Shown here: positions 6,056 to 12,737 of the stretch, piece after piece | Layout of the letters: each line of letters starts with the position of its first letter | Numbering within the stretch: the first letter of the stretch is position 1 | Source of the DNA: Actinoplanes liguriensis | Lineage (GTDB): Bacteria > Actinomycetota > Actinomycetes > Mycobacteriales > Micromonosporaceae | Direction: 5' to 3' | NCBI GenBank assembly: GCA_000715855.1 | Contig: KL571220.1 | Coordinates: 56,797-69,533, forward strand | DNA length: 12,737 nt | Notes under the pieces: generated by a model | What the model was told of the DNA's origin: nothing | Seen by the model: the letters and a program-made list of their open reading frames with translations, nothing else | Databases searched by the model: none | Position numbers and translations under genes: made by a program

Positions 6056-6835
6056 ATGCACGATGATTTCTTCGTGACCACGATTGATCTCAACGCTGAT
6101 CTGGGCGAGGGCTTCGGCGCCTGGCGACTCGGTGACGACGACGCCCTGCTCGACGTGGTGACCTCGGCGAACGTGGCCTGCGGCTTCCACGCCGGCGACC
6201 CGTCCACGATGCACCGGGTCTGTCGCGGGGCCACCGCCAAGGGGGTCGCGATCGGCGCCCAGGTGGGATATCGGGACCTGGCCGGTTTCGGCCGCCGCCG
6301 GATCGACTACGAGTTCGACGAGCTCCGCGACGACGTTCTCTACCAGATCGGGGCTTTGGAGGCATTTTGCCGGGCGGCCGGCAACCGGATCCGGTATGTG
6401 AAGCCGCACGGCGCGCTCTACAACACCGCGGCCGTCGACCAGCGGCAGGCAGACGCGGTGGTGGCCGCGGTCCTCACCTACGACCGGGAGCTCCCACTGC
6501 TCTGCCAGCCCGGCTCGGTGCTCTTCGAGACGGCCGGAGCGGCCGGGCTCACCGCGGTCGGCGAGGGATTCGCGGACCGCGGATACCTGCCGGACGGCCG
6601 GTTGGTGCCCCGCTCACGGCCGGACGCCCTGGTGCACGACCCGGCCACGGTGGTGACGAGAGTCACTCGAATGGCCGCCGACGGCGAGATCATCGCCGTC
6701 GACGGCACGGTCGTTCCCAGTCCGGTTCGCTCCATCTGCCTGCACGGAGACACTCCCGGCGCGGTCGAGTTGGCCCGCGCGGTGCGCGCCGGGCTCGAGG
6801 CCGCTTCGATTGCGGTACGGCCGTTCAGCGCCTGA
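6056..6835 (+). CDS. pxpA: 5-oxoprolinase subunit A (LamB/YcsF family)
   Basis: A 259-residue LamB/YcsF-family protein, the PxpA subunit of the prokaryotic ATP-dependent 5-oxoprolinase, which opens the damage product 5-oxoproline to glutamate. All hallmark motifs are present: DLNADLGEGFG (11-21), NVACGFHAGDP (39-49), VKPHGALYN (115-123), EGFADRGY (170-177) and SICLHGDTPGA (226-236). They form a metal-dependent TIM-barrel-like polysaccharide-deacetylase-type fold. Length is normal (about 250). The partner subunits PxpB and PxpC, usually adjacent, are not in this window: the next gene is on the opposite strand, eight bases away. The start could be ATG 6056 or GTG 6074 (VTTIDLNADLGE), and the latter is closer to the usual N-terminus. 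Neither has a clear Shine-Dalgarno, which fits a leaderless transcript from the TACGGT at 6045. Confidence 0.92.
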   Translation: MHDDFFVTTIDLNADLGEGFGAWRLGDDDALLDVVTSANVACGFHAGDPSTMHRVCRGATAKGVAIGAQVGYRDLAGFGRRRIDYEFDELRDDVLYQIGALEAFCRAAGNRIRYVKPHGALYNTAAVDQRQADAVVAAVLTYDRELPLLCQPGSVLFETAGAAGLTAVGEGFADRGYLPDGRLVPRSRPDALVHDPATVVTRVTRMAADGEIIAVDGTVVPSPVRSICLHGDTPGAVELARAVRAGLEAASIAVRPFSA

Positions 6836-6843
6836 AGCATCGG

Positions 6844-7749
6844 TCAGTGAGTGGCGCCGATCTTGTCGACCAGCGCGAACGCATCGAGCGAGCCGTTCTG
6901 ATCGCCGAGCAATACGTGCCGCTCCGGATCGAAGATCCACATCACCTTGGCGGTCTTCTCGGCCGGCGATGTCCAAGCCACCCCGGTGCCGACCCGGCCG
7001 GTCGCATCGGTGACCTCGGGAACGAGGCGAATGCCCTCGAAGTGGCCGAGCGCCCGGTACAGCGCCGCCCGTTGCGCCGGGCGTAACCAGTAGCTGTAGG
7101 TCAACGACCAGATGTCCTTGGCCACCCCGTTGACGTTGTAGGGTGCGCCGTCGACGCCCGGATTGCGCTGCTTCAACCAGGCAACCACCGCGTCCGCATC
7201 GGTGGGCAGGCCGGGCAGGTACATCCGGGCCGGCTCGCAGGCCACGTCCACCCGGTCGGACGGGTTGTAGGACCTGCCCTGCACGCACGCCGAGAGAATC
7301 GTGGACCGGCCACCCGACCGCTCCTCGCCGAGGTGCTCGCCGTCGATCGATGACCAGGACTCCTGACGGGCGCCGCCGGCCAGCACCGTGCGGATGTAGA
7401 CGAACTGGTCGTCGCGCGGCACGGAGTCCTTCGCCTGCGCGGCAACGATCGCGGCGTCGTCGAGGAACTGGGCGACCGGCTCCATCCGCGTCCCGGTCCC
7501 GGGCTCGGGGGGAGGGCTTGACGGCGTACCGGGAAAAATCGAAGCGACGCCGGCGGCAGCGGCAGCAACCGCGCCCGAAGCGATGATGGCCCAGCGCCGA
7601 CGTGGCCGCCTTGGCCTCGAAGTGCTCCGGACGACCGGCACGGCACCGGTCAGCTCGGTCATCAGCCGGGTGCGGGCCGGAGCCAGCCTGTCCGGCGACG
7701 GCAGCGGAGTGTCCCGGCCCAGTTCCCGGGTCAGCGCGATCTCATCCAT
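6844..7749 (-). CDS. CU044_5270-family membrane protein (sigma-factor partner)
   Basis: A 301-residue protein of the CU044_5270 type, which in actinobacteria nearly always follows an ECF sigma gene. Residues 1-51 are cytoplasmic and end in a strongly basic patch (RPRRPRRR). One transmembrane helix spans about 53-73, then a Pro-rich linker (74-85), then an extracytoplasmic alpha-beta domain with only two cysteines (C155, C171) that could form a disulfide. The short N-terminal segment is shorter than a usual ZAS anti-sigma domain and lacks its HxxxCxxC motif. An anti-sigma role is therefore plausible from position but not shown by sequence. Its ATG lies inside the sigma gene (ATGGATGA overlap of 8 bp), which implies translational coupling. 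It converges on pxpA with an 8-base gap and no terminator. Confidence 0.82.
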   Translation of the reverse strand: MDEIALTRELGRDTPLPSPDRLAPARTRLMTELTGAVPVVRSTSRPRRPRRRWAIIASGAVAAAAAGVASIFPGTPSSPPPEPGTGTRMEPVAQFLDDAAIVAAQAKDSVPRDDQFVYIRTVLAGGARQESWSSIDGEHLGEERSGGRSTILSACVQGRSYNPSDRVDVACEPARMYLPGLPTDADAVVAWLKQRNPGVDGAPYNVNGVAKDIWSLTYSYWLRPAQRAALYRALGHFEGIRLVPEVTDATGRVGTGVAWTSPAEKTAKVMWIFDPERHVLLGDQNGSLDAFALVDKIGATH

Positions 7750-8329
7750 GTCGAACCTCCTCGGTCCTGGTCAGGGGATTGCTGCCGCCGAGTGCGGCCT
7801 TCAGCACGGAACGCGCACGATGCATCCGGGAGCGGACAGTGCCCACCGGGATCTCCAGAGCCGCGGCTACCTGCTCATAGGTCAACTCCTCCTGAGCGAT
7901 CAACAGGAAGACGTCGCGGTCGCCGTCGGAGAGCGCGTCCAAGGCCGAGGTCAGAGCGCCACGCAGCGCACCGGCGGTGACGTCGCCGGCCACCTGCTCG
8001 GCATGGCAGAACGTGTCGCGCTCGGGCGGGACGGCCCGCCACAACCGCAGCGCGCGGGCCTCGTCCCGGCGATGCTGGGCCACCAGAAGGGTGGCGATGC
8101 CGTAGAGCCAGGGCCGGGCGCCGTGCGGGCCGGGCTGGAACGTGGCACGCCGCCGGAACGCGGTCAGGAACGTCTCGGCGACCAGGTCGTCGGCCATCTG
8201 GTCGCCGAGCCTGCGTGTCAGATAGCGATGGATGTGCGGCGCGTGCCGGTCGAACAGCGTCGCGAACTCCTCCGGCCTCTGCTGAGACCGGAGGATGATC
8301 GCGGCGTCATCCGGTTCGATGCCCTGCAT
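7742..8329 (-). CDS. ECF-type RNA polymerase sigma factor
   Basis: A 195-residue sigma-70 family protein with only regions 2 and 4, as in ECF sigma factors. Region 2 covers about 21-90, including FATLFDRHAPHIHRYLTRR and DDLVAETFLTAFRR (-10 recognition and core binding). A linker of about 38 residues contains the single cysteine C108. Region 4 (about 128-178) carries the helix-turn-helix LTYEQVAAALEIPVGTVRSRMHRAR that contacts the -35 element. No C-terminal SnoaL-like extension is present. The start at 8329 is backed by AAGGAC about seven bases upstream. It is followed, with an 8 bp overlap, by the CU044_5270 gene. The NHL-thioredoxin gene ends 73 bp upstream on the same strand. I could not see a convincing autoregulatory ECF promoter in that gap. 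Confidence 0.92.
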   Translation of the reverse strand: MQGIEPDDAAIILRSQQRPEEFATLFDRHAPHIHRYLTRRLGDQMADDLVAETFLTAFRRRATFQPGPHGARPWLYGIATLLVAQHRRDEARALRLWRAVPPERDTFCHAEQVAGDVTAGALRGALTSALDALSDGDRDVFLLIAQEELTYEQVAAALEIPVGTVRSRMHRARSVLKAALGGSNPLTRTEEVRHG

Positions 8330-8402
8330 GAACCGTCCTTCCGCTTGAGTGTCGACTGTTGTCCGTCACTCGAGGGCAAAGGGTTCACGCGGCGGGACAG
8401 AC

Positions 8403-10187
8403 CTAGGCGTCCAGCCCCCGCAGGATCAGCGGCAGCCGGCTCGGGGCGGTGGGGTCGATCACCACCGGGACACCCCAGTCCTGCCTGGTCAGGTGACACG
8501 CGCCGAACTCGGCGTCCACATCGCACGTCGCCGCCTGGGCCACGACCTGGAGCACGCCCTTCGGCACATCCGGGTTCAGGACGAGCTTGCGGGACAGGTC
8601 GGTCGTCGTGCCCTCACCGTCGAGCAGCAACTCGGCCGGGGAGGCGGAAACGGTCAGCCGCAGCGGCGAGCCGAACTGGCTGTCCAGCTTCTGACCCGGA
8701 GCGGGCGTGAAGATCACGTCGAGCGTGACCTCACCCGGGGCCAGGTGAGACGGCGGACGCTCGGTCCGGTGCCGCTCGCCGGCGACCGTCTTCACCACGC
8801 CGGGCGCGAGCCGGGTCAGACGATGCGCGGCGGACTCCACCACCAGGACGTCGCCCGCGGCGGTCACCAGGATGTCGCTGGGCTCGGCAAGACCCGAATC
8901 CACCGTGGACACCTCGTTCGACACCGGGTCGAAACGCCGGACCGCCCCGTTGTACGTGTCCGCGACCAGCACCGACCCGTCCGCCAAGGCGGCGACGCCG
9001 AGCGGGTGCTGGAACAGCGCCGTGCCGGCCGGACCGTCGACGTGGCCGAAATCGAACAGGCCCTGGCCGACCGCGGTGTGCAGGACACCGTCCTCGACAA
9101 AGCGCAGGGCGGACGTCTCGCTGTCAGCGATCCACAGGCGGTCCGCGGTGGCGGACAGGCCGGACGGCTGAGCCATCCAGACATCCGGGATCGGGCCGTC
9201 GCGCAGCGCCTCGACCGTGGTGCCCGCGTAGACACCGACCGTGCGCTGGATCGGATCGAACCACCACAGCTGGTGGATGCCGGCCATCGCGACGATCACC
9301 CTGCCGTCGAACCACGCCAGATCCCACGGCGAGGAGAGATCGGCGGCGAGCGCGTCGTGCGGGTGATCATCCACGGTGGAGCGCCACGGCCTGCCCGACC
9401 CCGCGACCAGCGTGATCTCACCGGTCGTCAGGTTCAGGCCCCGGAGCTGATGGTTGACCGTGTCCGCCACGACCACGTCGTAACCAGCGATCTCCTTGAC
9501 CTCCGGCGGCAGCAGGACCAGGCCCTGCGGCTCGTTGAACGGATCCTTCCGCTCACCGCCGAAACGCCGGACCAGAGTCTCCGCGTCGGCGGACAGCTCG
9601 ACGATCGAGTGCCGGGCCGAATCCGAGACCAGCAGATTCCCGCCGGGCAGCTCGATCGCCTTGCCGGGGAAACGGAGCAGACCCTCCGGGGCCGGCGGCG
9701 GAACATACGGACCGTCACCGCGGTGCAGCGTGCCCGCCGCCTCGTGCTTCGCGACCAGCTCGTCGATCAGCCGGGACAGACCCTCCGCGTGACCCTCGCC
9801 GGCCATCGACGCGACCAGATAACCCGTCGGGTCGACCACGGCCAGGGTGGGCCAGGCCTTCGCCGCATACTGTTGCCAGAGGTGCATGTCGCCGTCGTCG
9901 ATCACCGGGTGGTGCACGCCGTAGCGCTCGACGGCGGCGGCCAGAGCCCTCGGATCCCGCTCGTGCTCGAACTTCGGGGAATGGACCCCGATCACGACCA
10001 GGGCGTCACCGTACTTCTCCTCCAACGGCCGCAGCTCGTCCAGCACGTGCAGACAGTTGATGCAGCAGAAGGTCCAGAAGTCCAACACGAGGATCTTGCC
10101 CCGGAGGTCGGCCAGGGTGAGGGCCTTTCCACCGGTGTTGAGCCAGCCGCGGCCCTTGAGCTCGGGCGCACGCACGCGAGAAGTCAT
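8403..10187 (-). CDS. NHL-repeat thioredoxin-fold protein (NHLRC2-like)
   Basis: A 594-residue protein with an N-terminal thioredoxin-like domain (about 1-150), a six-bladed NHL beta-propeller (about 168-461) and a C-terminal beta domain (about 480-594). The active-site region reads WTFCCINC (38-45), giving a CCINC motif as in animal NHLRC2 rather than the CGPC of thioredoxin; the cis-proline segment WPT is at 112-114. Propeller blades are recognisable as repeated units of G-x(2-6)-hydrophobic...VADT/VSDS...R/LRxF, for example NLLVSDSARHSIVEL (184-198), DVVVADTVNHQLRGL (237-251) and SVLVADTYNGAVRRF (405-419). No signal peptide is evident, so it is probably cytoplasmic. The function is unproven; the domain mix suggests redox-linked protein binding. 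The start ATG is at 10185-10187, with GGGCGG immediately before. It lies upstream of the sigma gene on the same strand and may be cotranscribed. Confidence 0.9.
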   Translation of the reverse strand: MTSRVRAPELKGRGWLNTGGKALTLADLRGKILVLDFWTFCCINCLHVLDELRPLEEKYGDALVVIGVHSPKFEHERDPRALAAAVERYGVHHPVIDDGDMHLWQQYAAKAWPTLAVVDPTGYLVASMAGEGHAEGLSRLIDELVAKHEAAGTLHRGDGPYVPPPAPEGLLRFPGKAIELPGGNLLVSDSARHSIVELSADAETLVRRFGGERKDPFNEPQGLVLLPPEVKEIAGYDVVVADTVNHQLRGLNLTTGEITLVAGSGRPWRSTVDDHPHDALAADLSSPWDLAWFDGRVIVAMAGIHQLWWFDPIQRTVGVYAGTTVEALRDGPIPDVWMAQPSGLSATADRLWIADSETSALRFVEDGVLHTAVGQGLFDFGHVDGPAGTALFQHPLGVAALADGSVLVADTYNGAVRRFDPVSNEVSTVDSGLAEPSDILVTAAGDVLVVESAAHRLTRLAPGVVKTVAGERHRTERPPSHLAPGEVTLDVIFTPAPGQKLDSQFGSPLRLTVSASPAELLLDGEGTTTDLSRKLVLNPDVPKGVLQVVAQAATCDVDAEFGACHLTRQDWGVPVVIDPTAPSRLPLILRGLDA

Positions 10188-10207
10188 CCGCCCATGGTGC
10201 CTCAGCA

Positions 10208-10243
10208 GTGGTCTTGACCGGCTCCGGGGCCGGTCAAGACCAC
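10208..10243. terminator. Hairpin terminator after the repeat-rich membrane protein gene
   Basis: GTGGTCTTGACCGGC (10208-10222) pairs perfectly with GCCGGTCAAGACCAC (10229-10243), a 15 bp stem with a six-base loop, starting eight bases after the stop of the long minus-strand gene. There is no U-tract, as is common for actinobacterial I-shaped terminators. It also separates this gene from the NHL-thioredoxin gene, which begins 20 bp further on. Confidence 0.75.
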
Positions 10244-10250
10244 ACCGCGA

Positions 10251-12737
10251 TCAGCCCGCCGGCTTGACGAGGCAGTAGACCTTGTCGTCAGCCTGAAGGT
10301 ACGGCTGGTTCTGGTCCGCGCACTGGTCCTTCGAGTCGACGATCTGCTTGATCTGGTACGCGTCCGCCTCGGAGCAGGCCACCTTGGAGACCTCGCTGCC
10401 GTTCTTCACGCAGTCACCGGCGGCGAAGCTGTCGCCGCCACCACCCGCGATCAGGTAGACCAGGCCGAACACGACACCGAGCAACAACGTCGCGCCGAGC
10501 ACCACGGCCAGCGTCACCGGGCCGGTCTTCACGACCGGCTTCGGCGGCGCGGGCGGCTCCTCCGGCTTGAACTGGTTGAACTGGTCCTGCTCGGCGGGGC
10601 CCGGCCAGCTCTTGGTGTCCTCCGGGCCGGGCGGCGTCACGGTGGCCCGGGCTGCCGGATCGGCGCCGAACGGATCCGACGTCGGCACACCCGGCATCGG
10701 GGTCAGAGCAGGCGCCGGAACGTACGGCGAATTGCCGCGCCCCGAAACGTCCGTCGTGTGCTCGTTGAAGTCGCCGCCCGGAGGCGTGGACGTGAAGTCA
10801 CCCCAGGCCGGACCGCTCTGCGGCGCCGCGCCGGGGCGGGGGCCGAACGGCGTGGTGGGCGAGGCGCCCGGGAACGTCGACGACGGCGGCGGGAAAGTCG
10901 GCTCCTCGCCCGGCCCGAACGGCGGGAACGACGGGGCGCTGCCCGGTCCCGACGGCGCACCGGAGAAGGCGGCCGGCGACCCGGGCGGCGGGAAGCCCTG
11001 CTGCGGGAAGCCCTGGCCGCCGAACGGGGAATTGTCGTCCGGCGGGCTGACGCGGGCGCTTCCGGACGTGGGGCTCGTCGGGGCGCCCTGCTCCGGCGGG
11101 GAGACGCGGGCGCTGGCCGAGGCACGGGCGGTGGCCCGAGCCGGCGACTGCGGCGCCGACCCCGGGGTGTCGCCCTGCGGGAACGATCCGAAACCGCCGG
11201 ACCCGTCCTCGCCACGCTGCGGCGGCGGGAAGGAGCCGAAACCGCCGGAGCCCTCCTCGGCACGCTGCGGCTCCGGGGAGCGCTGGGCGAACGGGTTCGC
11301 CTGGGCGCCGCTGCCCTCGGAGCCGAAGGCGGACTGGTTGAAACCGCCGCCCTGACCGAAGCCGGGCTGACCGGGGTTGCCCTGGTCGAAGTCGTTCTGA
11401 CCGGAGCTGGCCTGGCCGAAGTCGCCCTGGCTCGGCACAGCCTGGCCGAAGCTCGGCTGGCTCGGGTTGGCCTGGCCGAAGTCGCCGTGGCCGGAGCCGG
11501 AGCCGGCCTGGCCGAAGTCGCCGTGGCTGGGACTGGCCTGGCTGGGGCTGGCTTGACCGAAATCGCCCTGGCCGGAGTTGGCGCGGCCGAAGTCGTTCTG
11601 ACCGAAATCGGCCTGACCCGGGTTGGTGCGGCCGAAGTCGTTCTGGCCGGAGTTGGGCTGGCCGAAGTCACTTTGGCCGGGGTTGGGCTGGCCGAAGTCG
11701 TTCTGCCCGGGGTTGGGCTGGCCGAAGGGGTTCGAGCCCGAGTTCTCCCGGCCGGCGTTCTCCTGGCCGAAGTTCTCCTGGCGGGAGTTTTCTTGGCCGA
11801 AGTTGTCCTGGCGGAAGTTCTCCTGGCTGGGGCTCTCCTGCGGGGCGAACGGGGACTGCGGCTGCGCGAACGGGTTCGGCGACGAGTCCGGTGCGAACGC
11901 CTCCGGCATCCGGGCACCGGGGAAAGGCGCGTTGCCGAACGGCGACTCCTCGGCGGCCGGGATCTCCTCGGCCTCCTCGGGAGCCGGGGCCGGACGGCCG
12001 TAGACCCGGGCCTGCGGCGCGGGGGTGGACGGCGGCGGGATCTCAGCGCCGTCAGCCGGCGGGCTGACCCGGCCGGGCACCGAGACGCTCGCGGTCACCG
12101 GGCGGGCCGAGCCGGATGCGGGCCGCGCACCCTCACGCGGCTGCGGAACCGAACCCGGCACCGAAGCCGAGCCAGGCACGGAGGCCGAGCCAGGGACTGA
12201 AGCCGAGCCAGGCATGGAGGCCGAGCCAGGCACCGACGCCGAACCGGGCACGGAAGCCGAGCCGGGCACGGAAGCAGCGCCGGAGGAGGGCGCGACCGGC
12301 GCCGAGGCAGCACCGAACGGCGAGCCCGAAGCCGAACCGGCAGGCGGCACCGCCGCGGAACCGGCAGACGCCGAAGCCGCGGCAGCGCTGGGCGACGGCA
12401 GTGACCCACCGGAACCGAGCGCCGCGCCGGGCACCCGCTGCGGGAAGCCCGAGTGCTGCCCGTCGGACGACGAATCGTCGCCGAACGGGGACGAGGGCGA
12501 CGCGGACGCGCCGAAGGTCGGCGAAGACTGCTCCCCGAACGGCGTAGCCGACCCACCGAACGAGGGCGAAGACTGCTCTCCGAACGGCGAGGGCGAAGCG
12601 GAACCACCGAACGACGGCGACTGCGCGGCCTCACCGGACGCCGAAGCCGGCGCCCCATAGGTCGACGGAGTCCCCGACGGCGCTGCGGCGTATCCCGACG
12701 TACTGCGAATTGGCAGGTCGAGGCTGGGGGTCGAGCC
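10251..12737 (-). CDS. Repeat-rich low-complexity protein, one TM helix, 4-Cys C-terminal domain (5' partial)
   Basis: The frame is open from the right edge to the TGA at 10251-10253, so 828 codons are visible and the true start is outside. The GTG at 12434 is not a credible start, because 101 further codons of the same repetitive composition lie upstream. About 735 residues are Pro/Ser/Gly/Ala/Gln/Asn-rich and predicted disordered by eye. They include three SSP(S/T)FG-type repeats, seven SVPGSA hexapeptides, an FG/Q/N-rich decapeptide array and repeated ARVSPP segments. There follows KPVVKTG, a transmembrane helix (about 740-764 of the visible part, coding bases about 10446-10520) and a 64-residue tail with four cysteines beginning at GDCVKNG. 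The basic residues before the helix put the disordered part inside and the tail outside. The GDCV...VACS...Cys...YCLV pattern resembles LppU/SCO3897-type domains, but there is no lipobox. Function unknown; a cell-envelope role is a guess. Confidence 0.8.
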   Translation of the reverse strand, partial: GSTPSLDLPIRSTSGYAAAPSGTPSTYGAPASASGEAAQSPSFGGSASPSPFGEQSSPSFGGSATPFGEQSSPTFGASASPSSPFGDDSSSDGQHSGFPQRVPGAALGSGGSLPSPSAAAASASAGSAAVPPAGSASGSPFGAASAPVAPSSGAASVPGSASVPGSASVPGSASMPGSASVPGSASVPGSASVPGSVPQPREGARPASGSARPVTASVSVPGRVSPPADGAEIPPPSTPAPQARVYGRPAPAPEEAEEIPAAEESPFGNAPFPGARMPEAFAPDSSPNPFAQPQSPFAPQESPSQENFRQDNFGQENSRQENFGQENAGRENSGSNPFGQPNPGQNDFGQPNPGQSDFGQPNSGQNDFGRTNPGQADFGQNDFGRANSGQGDFGQASPSQASPSHGDFGQAGSGSGHGDFGQANPSQPSFGQAVPSQGDFGQASSGQNDFDQGNPGQPGFGQGGGFNQSAFGSEGSGAQANPFAQRSPEPQRAEEGSGGFGSFPPPQRGEDGSGGFGSFPQGDTPGSAPQSPARATARASASARVSPPEQGAPTSPTSGSARVSPPDDNSPFGGQGFPQQGFPPPGSPAAFSGAPSGPGSAPSFPPFGPGEEPTFPPPSSTFPGASPTTPFGPRPGAAPQSGPAWGDFTSTPPGGDFNEHTTDVSGRGNSPYVPAPALTPMPGVPTSDPFGADPAARATVTPPGPEDTKSWPGPAEQDQFNQFKPEEPPAPPKPVVKTGPVTLAVVLGATLLLGVVFGLVYLIAGGGGDSFAAGDCVKNGSEVSKVACSEADAYQIKQIVDSKDQCADQNQPYLQADDKVYCLVKPAG
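11191..11265 (-). repeat. Two-copy EDGSGGFGSFP repeat within the low-complexity gene
   Basis: Within the long minus-strand gene the protein has two close copies of (Q)R(A/G)E(E/D)GSGGFGSFP, starting about 17 residues apart. The underlying DNA (GCGGCGGGAAGGAGCCGAA and neighbours) is also duplicated, so this is a recent tandem duplication. Confidence 0.6.
11340..11828 (-). repeat. FG/Q/N-rich tandem repeat array, mostly 30 bp units
   Basis: Tandem units coding for FGQPNPGQND-like decapeptides. The clearest run is at about 11559-11726, with units such as FGQPNPGQND, FGQPNPGQSD, FGQPNSGQND and FGRTNPGQAD. The array is flanked upstream by QENFGQEN-type units and downstream by degenerate FGQASPSQ/HGDFGQ units of 10-15 residues. 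At the DNA level the segment CTGGCCGAAGTCG recurs nearly unchanged, which shows spread by slippage or unequal recombination. All length changes are multiples of three, so the frame is kept. Confidence 0.85.
12147..12272 (-). repeat. Seven tandem 18 bp units coding for SVPGSA
   Basis: Six full SVPGSA hexapeptides (one reads SMPGSA) and a seventh ending in V lie in tandem, each 18 bp, with GAGCCRGGCACGGA-type sequence on the plus strand. The units differ mainly at wobble positions (GGCACG, GGGACT, GGCATG, GGCACC), so selection acts on the peptide while copies diverge. This is probably a length-variable disordered linker. Confidence 0.85.
12474..12620 (-). repeat. Three imperfect SSPSFGGSA..PFGEQ repeats near the right edge
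   Basis: The part of the long gene upstream of 12434 codes for three imperfect units: SPSFGGSASPSPFGEQ, SSPSFGGSATPFGEQ and SSPTFGASASPSSPFGDD, with periods of about 17 and 15 residues. They carry six more FG dipeptides and show that the repeat-rich frame continues past any in-window start codon. Confidence 0.7.

Noticed and set aside
5996..6409. Extended 363-residue hemolysin III with start at 6409
   Set aside because: The extra N-terminal sequence is antisense to conserved pxpA motifs and unlike the hemolysin III family.
8341..8402. ECF autoregulatory promoter (GTGAACCC) upstream of the sigma gene
   Set aside because: No matching -10 element at a suitable spacing could be identified.
8349..10217. 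622-codon plus-strand frame opposite the NHL-thioredoxin gene
   Set aside because: Arg/Gly/Asp-rich translation without domains; the opposite strand has the CCINC motif and propeller repeats.
10758..12200. Long plus-strand frames opposite the repeat-rich gene (also 10567-11355 and 12025-12660)
   Set aside because: They arise because repetitive GC-rich DNA without stops is open in several frames. The minus frame is the only one that ends in a coherent transmembrane helix and cysteine domain.
11340..12272. Repeat arrays as a possible CRISPR locus
   Set aside because: The repeats are contiguous, in frame, of 18 or about 30 bp without unique spacers, and lie inside a coding sequence; no cas genes are present.

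Overview
The window looks like chromosomal DNA from a high-GC actinomycete, most likely Micromonosporaceae (Actinoplanes/Micromonospora type). Supporting signs are the strong G/C third-position bias, many GTG start candidates, an ECF sigma / CU044_5270 pair, a DUF6458-type membrane protein, a FadE5-like acyl-CoA dehydrogenase and a long Pro/Ser/Gly-rich membrane protein. The genus is an inference from overall similarity, not from a marker gene. The first 19 bases are not biological: they match the Nextera/Tn5 mosaic-end adaptor, so the left edge is an assembly end.

Layout. (1) 20-154: the 3' end of a YciI-like gene, fused to the adaptor. (2) 167-706 (-): a PRPP-motif phosphoribosyltransferase. 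Divergent from it, 842-1969 (+): a membrane-anchored SpoIIE/PP2C phosphatase. (3) 1973-2128 (-): a 51-codon small ORF with a strong Shine-Dalgarno sequence, too short for usual gene finders, ending three bases from the phosphatase stop. (4) 2397-4250 (+): a FadE5-like acyl-CoA dehydrogenase behind a probable promoter and operator palindrome, closed by a hairpin shared with the convergent SixA-like phosphohistidine phosphatase (4354-4872, -). (5) 4978-5259 (+): a DUF6458-like two-helix membrane protein. It shares a strong bidirectional terminator with a hemolysin III / PAQR-like membrane protein (5318-5995, -). (6) 6056-6835 (+): PxpA (5-oxoprolinase subunit A), divergent from hemolysin III. 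(7) 6844-10187 (-): three same-strand genes, transcribed in the order NHL-repeat thioredoxin-fold protein, ECF sigma factor, CU044_5270-family membrane protein. The last two overlap by 8 bp. (8) 10251-12737 (-): a very long low-complexity protein with tandem FG/Q/N-rich and SVPGSA repeats, one transmembrane helix and a four-cysteine extracytoplasmic domain. Its 5' end lies beyond the right edge.

Most genes here are housekeeping or signalling genes in monocistronic, alternating-strand units. There are no mobile elements, tRNAs, rRNAs or CRISPR arrays. The sigma/CU044 pair is a regulatory unit, and the NHL-thioredoxin gene 73 bp upstream may be cotranscribed with it. I do not see a convincing new multi-gene system. 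The least ordinary items are the FG-repeat membrane protein, the unannotated small ORF, and two related operator-like sites upstream of fadE and between hemolysin III and pxpA.
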